Assembly (NCBI GenBank): GCA_964036195.1
Contig: OZ038458.1
Span: 18,365,832-18,429,831 of the forward strand
Direction of reading: 5' to 3'
Length of the DNA stretch: 64,000 nt
From: Sphaerolaimus hirsutus
Taxonomy: Eukaryota; Nematoda; Chromadorea; Monhysterida; Sphaerolaimidae
Made by a program: the position numbers and the translations under genes. This document shows, piece by piece, positions 1 to 11,025 of this stretch (its first letter is position 1; every line of letters starts with the position of its first letter). The notes below the pieces were generated by a model, which was not told where the DNA came from, ran no database searches, and saw nothing but the letters and a program-made list of their open reading frames with translations.

Positions 1-626
1 GGCTCATCGACGGAGAGGTCAACCTGTCCTTGCGAAACAATGACAACAGGGCGGCCCAAAAACAATGGCATTTGAGCGTCATTTTTCATAATTGTAACGC
101 CTCGCAATTCCCAATATTTCGGATTGGCGCTAACCCTACTGATACCAGTCGCGACAAAATGCATGCCGTGGCGGACAAGCGGCAAAAACATGTCGTAAGC
201 TTCGTTAGCCTCGCGATATTCCTTCAAAATTTTCTGCACCGACCGCTCACGAGCGCGCTCCGCTTTGTTGACCGAATAGGTGAAAAAGGGATAAGCCGTT
301 TCCGCTTCCGACCACTCCGGATAACTTTCCAAAAGCGCCTGCGCATCGCCGTCGAAACGAATGTGGCATTGATAACTGGTAGGACGCGGCTCGTTACCGA
401 CGTGAACTCGATCCACTATTCCCGACAACTTCTGGTTGATGACAAATTCAGGACAAGTCGACCGGGCGTTTCGAGGAGGATTGTAGGGCAGCGGCGGAAT
501 AGTGTCACCGCCCTGTTTTCCATGAGAAGTCCACGACTTGAGCGGCGCTTTGGCTATGCGCCCGCCACGATACGAACTGGAACTCGCTCCATACCCACCC
601 ATGGGTACGCCACCCGAACTAGTCAT
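1..626 (-). CDS. Third retrotransposon ORF downstream of integrase, unknown, partial
   Basis: An uninterrupted minus-strand frame begins at an ATG at 626, three bases after an in-frame TGA, and runs off the left edge after more than 205 codons. The start is rich in Gly and Ser (SSGGVPMGGYG, then a Ser run). Next comes a Pro-rich stretch (IPPLPYNPP), then a mixed charged region with possible helices (KAERARERSVQKILKEY). I see no signal peptide, membrane segment or zinc finger in the visible part. It lies in the position of env in retrovirus-like elements but has no visible envelope feature. It could equally be a coat-like or regulatory accessory protein. Function unknown. The frame is real: codon use resembles the neighbouring pol, and the opposite strand holds only a shorter shadow frame. 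Confidence 0.7.
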   Translation of the reverse strand, partial: MTSSGGVPMGGYGASSSSYRGGRIAKAPLKSWTSHGKQGGDTIPPLPYNPPRNARSTCPEFVINQKLSGIVDRVHVGNEPRPTSYQCHIRFDGDAQALLESYPEWSEAETAYPFFTYSVNKAERARERSVQKILKEYREANEAYDMFLPLVRHGMHFVATGISRVSANPKYWELRGVTIMKNDAQMPLFLGRPVVIVSQGQVDLSVDE

Positions 627-1159
627 ATTTCACACTTCAAAGTAGAGCACCGGAAAACACAACTTATTGCTACTTAAAATGCGCCACCCAGAATGTCGGC
701 ACCGAAATGCACGAAGGTCTGAGCGACACCCTAATCGAAAAGTTGCGAATTATTTTCAACGCACTACGTTGAACGTATTGCGCCAAAAATAATTTTTATT
801 TTGTTGCGAAATGGGCGAAAATGAGAACGAAATTAAAGAACAAGTTTAGAACGAAATAAATGCGATGATATGAATAACTGGTGAATTAAAACTGCGACGA
901 CAATTAGGAACAAACAATTAATAACACTTATGAAATTTTCGCGCTTTACCTTTTACATAAAAACCCAACTTTTTGCTACAAAATTATCTCGCGCACAACC
1001 AAAAACACAAAATTTGCAACCCCGAACTCACCACGAATTGACGGCCGAAATTAAACGCGAATAATCCGAATAAAAATGAAAATGAATTTTAATTTAAGTT
1101 TTGAACGGAATCATTAACTTGGGACACTTTAGGTTGAAGAGCGGAAAATCTCAGGGTTT
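627..1159 (-). other. Intergenic spacer between pol and third ORF
   Basis: A+T-rich sequence with stops in all frames on the minus strand. It separates the pol stop from the third ORF start by about 530 bases, so the third ORF would need its own spliced or internally initiated message. No promoter or splice site could be assigned with confidence. Confidence 0.5.
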
Positions 1160-3868
1160 TTAACCGAAAATCTGCGAATAGGTGGGATTAACTGGTTCAT
1201 TTGTTAATTTAACGCGATCAGCATGAACGGTATAAGTTTTCTTAGACAACCTATTAAACACGGTCACAATGGGATGCACATAATCTAAACATTCATACGG
1301 GCCAATATAATGATGCGTGAATTTCTTAACGCGACCTAACTTTCGAAGAATTCGGGGCGAATAAACGCGAACTGATTGACCGGGCTTCAAATTCAGGCGG
1401 CGCGCACTGCGATTTGCATAAAAACACTCTTTTTCTTGCGCGCGCTGTAAAGCCGAATGCGCGGCCGTGCGGACGTCCGAAAGTCGCGCGTCTAAATTTG
1501 ACACAAAAGGACTGTACGCCGTCGGCTTATCAGTCTTATCGGTGCCATTTCCCGTCGGCTCGATCATACGCTCCCAAAGTGACGGAGAATTTGATCCAAA
1601 TAGCAACGCATATGGTGTCACTTTCATAGAGGGGTGCATAGACGTATTATACGCATAGACAGCGGCGCCTAAGTGTTTGTCCCAATCCGAATGCGAGCCA
1701 TTCACATAATGCGAAATTATTTCCATTAAGACTCCATTCCTACGCTCAACCAAACCATTCCCCTTTGGCGTATAATTGAAACACTTATGCTGCACTGTAT
1801 TTAGATAACGCAGCAATTCCGCAAAAATGCCGCCAATGAAGCTTGGTGCATTGTCGGATAAGATTACAGCAGGCACACCAAAAATCGGTAACACATGTTG
1901 CAAAAACGCAATAGCCACAGTATCTTGCTTCAAATTAGGAACAGGTACTGCTAAACCAAAACGCGTACATTGATCCACAAATACCAATACATGCACATTC
2001 CTTTTTTCGGTAATTGGCAATGGCCCTACTGCATCAATCGCAATGAAATCACCGGGAAACTTAGCGATTTTCCGGCTCTGAATTTGAGTTTTCATTGAGC
2101 GGCGCAATCCTTTCTTCGCGTTGCACGAAGGGCAAGTAGATACCCATCTAGCGCATTCTGGACGCATATTTGTAAACCAAGCAAATTCGCGCAATCTTTC
2201 AAACGTTTTCATCACACCTAAATGTCCAGCAGTGGGATGGTTATGAGCCAATTCTAACACAGTGACAACTAGTGACTGGGGAATGCACGCAGGGTCGTAT
2301 TTCCTTTCACCCACTAATATTGACGGTTCTGCATCACGCCTGACAACATCAAATTGATCAATGAAAAACGGTGGGGCCCTACGCAAAGTAGATTCCTCGC
2401 ACATACGACGAATTGTAATTATATACGGTTCTTCTTTTTGCAAACGCGACAACTCTTCAATTGGAGTAATGGGAGGAGGTAAAGCATCGAGTTTTTCCGG
2501 TTTCTTAATTAATTGAACAGAACGGCGGCCACCAGCCATTAATTTAGGCGCATCGTCACTTTTGGGCGGCGATTTCAAAGCATTTTCAGAATTGGACTCC
2601 ACCTTCTTTTTACTTCGCACACGCATTGTCATTGGATGCGGCGCCCGCACAGTAGCAACGCTTGCCACTGGCAGTTCAGTAGCTACCGTAACTGACGGTT
2701 CCAAAGACTTCATTTTCGCATGTTTCAGCCAATTTTGAGCAGAAGCCAATCGCGCCATGGCCTTAGCTACCGCTTGACAAGCCAAATGTTCCTCAGATGT
2801 TAACAACGCCATTTCCTCAGTCAAAATTCTCGCCAATTCATCAACAGGTATATCAAATGCATATTCTTCAAACGCTTCGTCCAAATTAACACGCTCATCA
2901 AATTCAACGGGTGCATCACGCCGGCGCGACAAAGCATCAGCCAATTCGTTACTTTTCCCACGCAAATGCTTAAAAGTAACTTGATATGATTGAATAGCAA
3001 GCGCAAATCGGTGCAAACCCGTATGGGGATGGGTTTCCAAATTTGGATTCTTCACCCATGAAATACTTTTCGCATCAGTCCAAACTTCAAACGGCCGGCC
3101 CGCTAAATAACAATGCCAATTGCGTATGCTTTCAAAAATAGCACATGCTTCTTGCGTAATTGCAGGCCATCGGGATTGCGCTTCGGAAAGTTTTCGACTA
3201 TAAAATGAACACGCATGCAAAGCGGCGGCAGGTTCAGCGCGTTGTACTAAAATACCAGCTAATGCAACTTTAGAAGCATCGGTAATAATTATAAACGGTT
3301 TACTGGGATCAGGATACTGTATACAGGGACTTTCAGCCACCATCACTTTCAACTTATTAAAAGCTTCCAAAGCGGCGGGGTTCGCATTTAAATCTACAGG
3401 AGTACTTCCGCTATACTTTTCAGTTCCTAATTCAGTTTTTGTTCGAGTTAAATTAGACAAAGGAGCGGCATATTCAGCACATTTATGAATTAATCTCCGG
3501 AAAAACCCAACGGCACCCAAAAACGCTTTAACTTCACGCACACACACAGGTAGCGGCCAGTCACTCAAATACTTTCGCTTATCATCGGGTATACAAATCC
3601 CTTCACGCCCTACCATATAACCCAGGAATTTAACAGCAGTGGTGCACGCGAAAAAACACTTTTTTGGGTGTATTTTAAAACTGCTACTTATCAAACGCGA
3701 CAAAACCTGACTTATATCACTCAAATGATCTTCCCATGACCTACTGTAAATGAGCAAATCATCTATATATACCAACACATTTCGATGCAATAATCCAGCC
3801 ATTGTAACTTCAAAACAGCGCTGCGCTAAAGCCGGAGAACACTTTAATCCCATCGGCAAGCGTTTCAT
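1160..3868 (-). CDS. pol: Retrotransposon pol: reverse transcriptase, RNase H, integrase
   Basis: The 902-codon frame starts part-way through reverse transcriptase. The catalytic YIDDLL box is at residues 34-39. RNase H follows, with its first Asp near residue 197 (ITDASK) and a later WTDAKS segment. A spacer with basic patches leads to the integrase H2C2 zinc finger from about residue 542 (HNHPTAGH...CPSC). The integrase triad is D612, D672 and E708, with the 35-residue D-E spacing of DD35E integrases. A GPY-like module (YIGPYEC) lies near the C-terminus, as in many gypsy integrases. The true open frame extends upstream to about 3958 and should be continuous with the 3963-8354 frame. The two are separated by one surplus T in a TTTT run, which leaves a stop just before the RT motif A region. 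Together the two frames cover a complete pol. Confidence 0.93.
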   Translation of the reverse strand: MKRLPMGLKCSPALAQRCFEVTMAGLLHRNVLVYIDDLLIYSRSWEDHLSDISQVLSRLISSSFKIHPKKCFFACTTAVKFLGYMVGREGICIPDDKRKYLSDWPLPVCVREVKAFLGAVGFFRRLIHKCAEYAAPLSNLTRTKTELGTEKYSGSTPVDLNANPAALEAFNKLKVMVAESPCIQYPDPSKPFIIITDASKVALAGILVQRAEPAAALHACSFYSRKLSEAQSRWPAITQEACAIFESIRNWHCYLAGRPFEVWTDAKSISWVKNPNLETHPHTGLHRFALAIQSYQVTFKHLRGKSNELADALSRRRDAPVEFDERVNLDEAFEEYAFDIPVDELARILTEEMALLTSEEHLACQAVAKAMARLASAQNWLKHAKMKSLEPSVTVATELPVASVATVRAPHPMTMRVRSKKKVESNSENALKSPPKSDDAPKLMAGGRRSVQLIKKPEKLDALPPPITPIEELSRLQKEEPYIITIRRMCEESTLRRAPPFFIDQFDVVRRDAEPSILVGERKYDPACIPQSLVVTVLELAHNHPTAGHLGVMKTFERLREFAWFTNMRPECARWVSTCPSCNAKKGLRRSMKTQIQSRKIAKFPGDFIAIDAVGPLPITEKRNVHVLVFVDQCTRFGLAVPVPNLKQDTVAIAFLQHVLPIFGVPAVILSDNAPSFIGGIFAELLRYLNTVQHKCFNYTPKGNGLVERRNGVLMEIISHYVNGSHSDWDKHLGAAVYAYNTSMHPSMKVTPYALLFGSNSPSLWERMIEPTGNGTDKTDKPTAYSPFVSNLDARLSDVRTAAHSALQRAQEKECFYANRSARRLNLKPGQSVRVYSPRILRKLGRVKKFTHHYIGPYECLDYVHPIVTVFNRLSKKTYTVHADRVKLTNEPVNPTYSQIFG

Positions 3869-3954
3869 CTGAAATTGACCAAAACAATTACGAAACGACG
3901 TAATATGTCTATCATCCGGATGCAGCGCAATGTTGTAAAACGCTTGATTGATAT

Positions 3955-3972
3955 CGACACTGCTAAAAGTAT
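3955..3972 (-). other. Frame break between gag-pro and pol
   Basis: At the junction the minus strand reads TACTTTTAGCAG. In the upstream frame TAG stops translation. In the pol frame the same bases encode the start of RT motif A (SVDINQ). One T in the run is surplus, so the break is either a single-base insertion, an assembly error in a short homopolymer, or a programmed +1 shift. Most gypsy shifts occur between gag and protease rather than inside RT, so a mutation or error is likelier. Confidence 0.8.
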
Positions 3973-6900
3973 TTGCAACTGTGCAATGACTCTATTGTAT
4001 CGTCTAATCTGGGCAGCGGAAATTGGGGAGCGTGAACTACTGCATTTAATCGTCGATAATCTATCACCATGCGCTTGGCACCATCCGGCTTAGTAACAAC
4101 TAATGTCGGCGCGCAATACGGACTCGTACTGTGTTCAATGACGTCATGCTCAAGCAGGCAACTTAAATGCTTTTCTAAGTACTGCTGGTCATCCAAACTC
4201 AACCTATACATTCGACACGCGACCGGAATTTTACTAGTCAACTGAAGTCGATAATCAACCAATTCACTGTATCCCAAATCATACTTATCCCTGGCGAAAG
4301 CATCCTGATGAGTCAAAATTAACTCTTTTAATTGCTGGCGCTTAATTTCGTCCAATTCAACCGGTATTTCAAAATCCATTTCCCTCCCATCGGCACAAAC
4401 CACTTTCATAGTCGTATTCGCCGCTTTTGAAGGTACAGTGCCCTTCGTTGGTACTTTTTCCTCACTAGTTTCAAGTATAGTATCGGTAAAACTCATATCA
4501 CGCTCGCGGCACTCTCGCACCCACTCAGCAGGCGGATCACCTCGTCGCACTTGTAAAACACACTCCACTGGCTCCACGATGGCAATTTTCTGGCCCACCT
4601 GCAACTTTACTGGCACCTCAGTCACATTAACACACCTCACCGGAAATAATTCACTCGCGCTTTCATAAACAGCATTAGCTGCAAACACACCCGTTTTCAC
4701 ATGAAATTCGTTCAAAGGCTCAATCGCAAACGTCAATTCATCAATTGGTTCAGATAATTTCGCACTAATTATCGTTTCATGCCGCGGCTTAATTTCAGTC
4801 GGTTCAGTCACAACTGCATAAATATGCCGTTCTTGCACTACAGGCGACGGGTTGTCAAAAGGCACAGTCAACTTTTTACGCGCATCGCCACTCTCAATTC
4901 GCAACTCACGCGCAGGCATATCAATAACCATATGCCTCAATACATCAGCGCCTAATAAAATGTCGTCCGACAAACCGCTAATCACCTGAAATACAATAGA
5001 AAACGCTTTCCCGGTAATCATCACTTGAAGTTCCAACTGACCCTCAATTTGCAATTTGCATTGAGACGCGCTTTGCAATCCCCCCACAGGCGTGACCTCA
5101 TCAAACGCTATGCAATTATTTCGATGCCTAGCCAACACCAGCGGGCTGCACAAGGACCTCATCGCACCTGTGTCCAACAGACACCTTTTGTATTCGTTCC
5201 CCTCAATTTCTACTGTAATCGACGGACTATAGTAAATTGGCACGAGTTCTTTACGCTTAGCCGTAATACTTTTGATGTTCGCAATTTCTTCACTGGTCAG
5301 CGTGACTACATTCACCTTTTCCATGACGGCAGAACCTTTAGGAACGCGCAGCGGCGGCAAACGCTTAAATCTACTCACTGGCGTTTCTTCAATATCGGCA
5401 CTATACCCTGAACTGTCAGCGCTAACTGGATTTAACCTTTGCGGCGGTGTCACGGGGGTCGCACCCCTTGCAGGATTGCGCCTATTTTCTATCGCTAACA
5501 TGCGATTTAATTGAACCCGCAACACTCTCATTTTTATCCAATCACACACTGTGAACACTAAATACAACACCAGTTCACACAAAGCGGGCAGAATATATCT
5601 CAAAAACACGGAAGTGCACATTCCAGCGATAAATCCCTCAAGAAAATTTCGCACGGTCAAAATCCACTCATCTGACACTCCTTTTTTCTTAACAACGCCA
5701 CCACTTGGAACACCCAGGGCATCAACACTTGCAAAAAACGTAAATAGACAGCACAGGAAAAACACACGGTTCAACACACTGGGCAACATACTCGGTTCCG
5801 ACCACGTTCGGTACAAAGTTGGCACGCTCGCTTCACAATAATCGGACAACACATACAATTCAGAGTCAGATGACGTTCGCGACAAACTAATGTCCGGCGG
5901 TTCACACATAAATGTATGCATGGTCAATTCTAGCAGCGCTTCTAACTTAACGTACGTCAACGTGTCCTCAGGGTCATCATGCGGATGCTCATCAGCATGC
6001 TCACAAAACCCACTTATATTCAACCCCTGCAAACCCATGTGTTGCAATTGAGCCCACCACTTTGTTCGAAAAATCATGCTATCTAACGAACGCGCATAAA
6101 CCCAAGGCATAATCCAAGCCTCTCTTTCGAGCATGAATTGATGTTCTTGCGGCGTTATTTCAGGCGGATTGCATGGATCCTCTGCTTCCTCATCTGAACT
6201 TTCAAGACCCGGTACAACCCTAATCATGCGCACATATTCCTTACTTTCTTGCACGCTGCGTGCATGATTCACTGAGTTCGCAGACACGCGCGTCGGATTT
6301 AACGCAGTCAATTCAGTTGACGGAGGGGCCGCAATGGCCATTTGCGATGATTGAACTTGTTGCACTGGAGACCAACTAGTAGTTGACACTTGCGCGGGAG
6401 GGGGATAATACAGGTAAGGCGGCGCTTGCATGGAATATACAGGTTGCTGTGCAGAGCGCATCATATTCGCTGGACCTCTGAAGTTATTCATCGGTCGCTG
6501 CGGCGGCCCGCGCCGAAAATTTCTAAAGCGCGCTTTTTCCTCTTCTGTCAATTTAGGACAATCAGAGCGAAAGTGATCATCTGCCCCACATTCATAACAG
6601 CCCTCATCAAATTTACGCGGCCTAAATTTGGAAACTGGTTTCGCAGCATTGTTACCTATCAATTGCTTTTCCAAGTCAACTAAACGCTTATCCTTATCCT
6701 CTAACTGCCTAGAAAGTTCCTCCAATTTCACTCGCTGTTCCTCAAACTTTGGATTTTCCGCCGCCGCCGGAACGGGCGGGGAATTTCCGAAAGCTCCTGC
6801 ACCCCCTAAAGCAAAAATTCGCTCGATTACCGAATTGGTAGCTTCTGAAACTAATTCAGCGTTGGATTTTGACTTTTTCTTACCACCCACTTTGTCCTTA

Positions 6901-8354
6901 TCAATTTCCAGAAAACTTTCTTGCGTGCGCGCATTATTGACTACGTCTTGAAACTTAGCCCCAGCAGTAATAGATACATTCCTACGGATGTCAGGATACA
7001 ATCCACTGACAAATTTCGCCACTGCCATCTTTTCGCGTTCAATTTTTGAAAGTTTCGGAAAAGCGCGTTTTATAATTTTCTCCAGCCGCACTGACCAATT
7101 TAACACATCTTCATCTTCGCCCTGCTCACTACTAATCACTTCCCTTTGCGCATGATGCTCCGAAATGGGGTTAGTATAATAACGTTCCAAAGTGTCCATA
7201 AACTCCTCATAATCTAAATTAATCAATTCACTCTTATGCGACATATAAATCGAACGCGCGCTGTCACGCAAATAAACCGGAAGCAGCGATTTTCGCTCAT
7301 CCGTCGGAATTTGCAACGCCTCACAAACTGCGTCCCAATTTTTACGCCAATCAGCAAATTTATCATCAGCGCGCCCCTTAAAAGGTATCACCTGTCCAGT
7401 AAGCGCGGTCATGGCAGCAGCATAACCCTCCCTACTGGTAGCAATCATACTCACAGCAGGTATAGGTGGTGTGGTAGCGGTAGAGCACCCTCCCGAATTA
7501 GAAACAGCGCTAATTACAGAATTAATCGCTTGCATATCAGGCTTTTCTAAATGAATATACTCAGCAAATGCATTAATCGCGTCCGCAATTTGACTCACAT
7601 CATTTCGCAAATTATAGCAGTCAACACCTAACTTTACTAATGACACTAATTTTTCGTCATTATCACTCATGTTCCCATTTTCCAAAGAACTCATGGGTCG
7701 CTGATTATACAAATAAGCGGCAATACTCACCGTTTGGGTCACAACCTGACTAAGGTTCCATTCCGACCCCTGAACCGAATTCCCCACTATCGACGAATTA
7801 ATTTGATTCAAAGTCAAATTTTTCGCTTGAATCAACAATTGCACCACATCGGGACCCGTGTTCACACCACTACCGCTCGCATGCGCCATACTCAAGGTAG
7901 AATACCGGAAAAACACACACTCACTCGACGACTGGGTACTCGCGCTTCGGTACCCGGCACTCGCGCTTCGGTGCCCTAACTTACTTTGCCCTACGGTCGG
8001 GAATGGCACCTCCGCACCCGCACTTGGCTTGCCTTGCTCACAGGTCGGGAATGACTCCTCCGCACCTCTTTCAGGGACCGGTCCTTCCGCGTCCACCCAG
8101 CAGTTGACGTCAAAGTCGTTAGGTTCGTCACTCAACTCAGCGGTTCCCGGTTCAGAACAGTGCGCGTCCGTACTGAACTGAACCGATTTCGATTTTTTCT
8201 TACTTTTCCGCTTTTCCCTTTTTTGCCCACTAATAATTTCGTCAGTTTCGCGTCCCAAAACAAAAATATCCGTGCTTATCGGTTGCGTCGATCGGGTAGC
8301 CTTCCGTTCCTCCAGCCGGGCGGTGGTTCGTTTGTTCTCACCAGCGATTGTCAA
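3963..8354 (-). CDS. gag-pro: Retrotransposon gag-protease and start of reverse transcriptase, with membrane-like insert
   Basis: A 1463-residue frame from an ATG at 8354; a second good Met lies about 155 residues in. A basic N-terminus (KREKRKSKKKSK) is followed by a gag-like capsid region. A single CCHC zinc knuckle lies at C586, C589, H594 and C599, followed by an Arg/Pro/Gln-rich tail. Residues about 860-880 form a signal-peptide-like hydrophobic run ending FASVDAL. Residues about 905-937 contain one or two further membrane-type helices. The aspartic protease motif DTGA is at D1061. The last 100 residues begin reverse transcriptase (PTLVVTKPDG, VIDYRRLN). It then ends prematurely at KYF-stop, where a one-base shift would continue into pol. 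The hydrophobic block between gag and protease is not usual for gypsy elements. It may be a captured segment that targets particles to membranes, but that is inference. Confidence 0.92.
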   Translation of the reverse strand: MTIAGENKRTTARLEERKATRSTQPISTDIFVLGRETDEIISGQKREKRKSKKKSKSVQFSTDAHCSEPGTAELSDEPNDFDVNCWVDAEGPVPERGAEESFPTCEQGKPSAGAEVPFPTVGQSKLGHRSASAGYRSASTQSSSECVFFRYSTLSMAHASGSGVNTGPDVVQLLIQAKNLTLNQINSSIVGNSVQGSEWNLSQVVTQTVSIAAYLYNQRPMSSLENGNMSDNDEKLVSLVKLGVDCYNLRNDVSQIADAINAFAEYIHLEKPDMQAINSVISAVSNSGGCSTATTPPIPAVSMIATSREGYAAAMTALTGQVIPFKGRADDKFADWRKNWDAVCEALQIPTDERKSLLPVYLRDSARSIYMSHKSELINLDYEEFMDTLERYYTNPISEHHAQREVISSEQGEDEDVLNWSVRLEKIIKRAFPKLSKIEREKMAVAKFVSGLYPDIRRNVSITAGAKFQDVVNNARTQESFLEIDKDKVGGKKKSKSNAELVSEATNSVIERIFALGGAGAFGNSPPVPAAAENPKFEEQRVKLEELSRQLEDKDKRLVDLEKQLIGNNAAKPVSKFRPRKFDEGCYECGADDHFRSDCPKLTEEEKARFRNFRRGPPQRPMNNFRGPANMMRSAQQPVYSMQAPPYLYYPPPAQVSTTSWSPVQQVQSSQMAIAAPPSTELTALNPTRVSANSVNHARSVQESKEYVRMIRVVPGLESSDEEAEDPCNPPEITPQEHQFMLEREAWIMPWVYARSLDSMIFRTKWWAQLQHMGLQGLNISGFCEHADEHPHDDPEDTLTYVKLEALLELTMHTFMCEPPDISLSRTSSDSELYVLSDYCEASVPTLYRTWSEPSMLPSVLNRVFFLCCLFTFFASVDALGVPSGGVVKKKGVSDEWILTVRNFLEGFIAGMCTSVFLRYILPALCELVLYLVFTVCDWIKMRVLRVQLNRMLAIENRRNPARGATPVTPPQRLNPVSADSSGYSADIEETPVSRFKRLPPLRVPKGSAVMEKVNVVTLTSEEIANIKSITAKRKELVPIYYSPSITVEIEGNEYKRCLLDTGAMRSLCSPLVLARHRNNCIAFDEVTPVGGLQSASQCKLQIEGQLELQVMITGKAFSIVFQVISGLSDDILLGADVLRHMVIDMPARELRIESGDARKKLTVPFDNPSPVVQERHIYAVVTEPTEIKPRHETIISAKLSEPIDELTFAIEPLNEFHVKTGVFAANAVYESASELFPVRCVNVTEVPVKLQVGQKIAIVEPVECVLQVRRGDPPAEWVRECRERDMSFTDTILETSEEKVPTKGTVPSKAANTTMKVVCADGREMDFEIPVELDEIKRQQLKELILTHQDAFARDKYDLGYSELVDYRLQLTSKIPVACRMYRLSLDDQQYLEKHLSCLLEHDVIEHSTSPYCAPTLVVTKPDGAKRMVIDYRRLNAVVHAPQFPLPRLDDTIESLHSCKYF

Positions 8355-10917
8355 ACGGTGATCAGTCGCCTGAACTCACTGGGAATATTAAACAAACCAC
8401 TCGCTGCTACCAGTTGTCATGAATTTTCACCGGCTACTTTTTACTCAACCAAATTCCACTATGGCAAACTGCCAAGTTTTACCGATCTCACACCTACTCG
8501 TTGGATGAGCGACAAAGTAAGGCAACGGAAAAGCGACTACCGATTGAATTCGCAACGCACAATGGTGAATTCACCGAAGTGAATATCACAGGTGTACGCT
8601 ACGTCAATTAAGTTAGCTTTTTAGCGAATGGCGTTTTTATCAACGCACCAGCAATTAGTTGAATGTCTAATTTACACCAAGGGGTCCGAAGTTTTTAGAA
8701 GAGATTTTATTTTAGACGATTTTTAGACTCAGAATTCACACATTTAGATAGAACACAGGGAACACACTGAGAGCGAGTTTCTAACCAGCGGCACAAAACC
8801 TTCGAAAAAACTCCAAGAAAATGAAACCGAAGCAATTTCGACTGAATCGACCCCTACTCTAAATTACGGTACGCTTTTATACGCAACAACATAAGCCAAG
8901 TCCAGACAACACTTCCACATACCACGAGAAGCATGCTTACAAACGACTTTACAGACACACGGAATTTTAAAACGGGCATACCTAAAATTATTCACGGCGT
9001 CAGTTTACAGGATACGTCGATCAACTACACAAAAACACAAAGAATTCACGCGCCAAAAATCGGGTTGGGAACAAGAGCGAGGACAAAAATAGAAAATGAG
9101 AAAATGAACGAATGCGACAAGAATAAAAAGAACAGGAAAAACACACGAGATACTGTAAAAACCTGTTTTAGCGCGAAAAAAAATGGCGGGCGATTCAAAT
9201 TTTACTCAGCGAACTCTACCGAAATTCCAAAACCACCTCCACGAACGGGGAAACACACAGCAATTAGCGAAACAAATAAACACGCGAACAGTAATCCCAT
9301 CAGCAAAAAGAGCGTATAATAAACGAAAATGACGTTGATATCCAAAGCGTAAGAAGCACACGTATTATTAATGCACAACGAAAAAATGTCGTAAGCGGGA
9401 TAATCCATGGTAAGATTAGGATACCGGTAAGGCGAATGGAACTAACTTTCACACTGACTGTCAAGGAAAAAATGAATTACGGTACCGTTTTAAAGACGCT
9501 AAGCGGAAATTCTATCAGAGTGATTAAATAACTACGCACTCAAATCAGATCACCTTTACACTTATCAAAATATTCGGGGAAAAAACAGGAAAAACAAGCG
9601 GCTTATTATTTCATCTCTTTGTATAATAAAGATCAACCACGAAATTTGCATAAATTCCTAAATATCCAAATGTCAAGTTATCAGTTTTCTAGGGGAAAAG
9701 GAAATACAAAAAAATCAATCTAGGATTAGGTAGATAAAAAAATAAACAGCGAAGTTGCAAACGTAAAATCAAATAAAAATTAGCATACTCGAGTTTTACC
9801 TATTCCCTACCAACCTAAAGTTAAAATGAATATGAAGTCGGTATAACGCTTAACAGAAATACGAACGCAAATGATTGGCAACTTGAAAGTTTATAAATTT
9901 CAATCTTTGTAGCTTAAATGCATGTTTGGATTGCATGACTTTTTGAAGTTTAAAACTAAAAACAACAAGTGAATCCACTGCCACATGTCGAAACGCAACA
10001 GCCATTAACTACCGAAGGCACTTATCACGAAAATGACCACTCTCGCTGCTACACCACTCATTCTGCTACCAGAATATTAATTAGTTAGCCACGGCTTTTT
10101 GATCCCATACGCACTATGCAAAAACCACACCCCGAAAATACCGAACTGCTCAACTCACTCAAAAATAGGTACACTTGTCACTGTATGGGTGCTTGTTTCG
10201 ATGAGATCGGCGGACTGGGCTGTTCTCACAACAAGCCAAGGGAGTAGGCATTTAGACATGCGATCATGCCTGTCGAGTTAGACTCGATTCTTTTAATTAC
10301 CTCTCATTTTCAACACCAATCATCATCGCACCTCTATAATCAGTGTACCTTTGTAAAATCGCGTGTAAATTAACTTTTGTTTCCCAATCCGGAAATGCAG
10401 GAATGCACAGTACATACTAGATCAATAGCCGCGACCCTCACGTAAAAAAATGCAACGAAAGTAGTCAAAATTCAACCCATGTGCCCTCAGTTATCACTGA
10501 CCATTCACGCACTACGACACGTAACTGCAGCGTCACTCTTTTTACTTAGAGAAAATAACTGAAATTTTGTTATGCAATCCAAACCGCTAGTAAAAAATTA
10601 CTTTTAAATTAAACTGTCACAATTAAAATTGTTGCCAATTCACTTGTCTCACTTTCTTAAAAAAAAACTACCTAATTAAAAAAATCTAAACAAATAAAAA
10701 CAACTATTTACATCACAGCGTCAACTTTGTGTCAGATCCTCAATACCTCCAATCCTTTCCTTGGCCAGAAAAAACACACATAACACAATGGGGCACCGGA
10801 AAAACGGAAATGCACGTTGCCACGTTGCCAACGTAGCGCAGCGACGTAGCCGAAAACGTCAACGCCACGTTCGCCCACCGAATCGCCCAAAACCATCGTC
10901 GAAGTAGAACTGAAATG
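8355..10917 (-). other. Retrotransposon 5' leader and probable LTR region, not resolved
   Basis: No convincing gene. The stretch upstream of gag keeps the element's character (many gcg, cga and aaaacgcg words) up to about 10.9 kb, so it should hold the primer-binding site and 5' LTR. I could not identify TG...CA ends or a tRNA-complementary site, because the partner LTR is outside the window. A 68-residue minus frame at 9202-9408 with a hydrophobic stretch is probably chance. Confidence 0.5.
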
Positions 10918-11025
10918 TTTAAATTATTGTAAGCTCGGAAGTGTAAACAACCCTCTACATAAATTCATTAAGTGAACTATATATACATTTATACTTAAAA
11001 TTTTTGAGATTTTACAATTTTTTGG

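Larger units (their letters stand above)
1..10900 (-). mobile_element. Ty3/gypsy-type LTR retrotransposon, incomplete in window
   Basis: Three long minus-strand frames occur in the order gag-protease-start of RT (3963-8354), RT-RNase H-integrase (1160-3868) and an extra ORF (1-626). RT and RNase H precede integrase, and the protease motif DTGA, YIDD box, H2C2 finger, DD35E triad and GPY-like tail are all visible, as in Ty3/gypsy elements. The 3' end and 3' LTR lie beyond the left edge, so LTRs cannot be paired and the right boundary is a guess: base composition changes near 10.9 kb. One frame break in RT suggests this copy is not, or is no longer, autonomous, unless the break is programmed or an assembly error. 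Confidence 0.85.

Noticed and set aside
30-677. 215-codon plus-strand frame
   Set aside because: It is the shadow of the minus-strand third ORF (1-626), which has the better codon use and a proper start after a stop.
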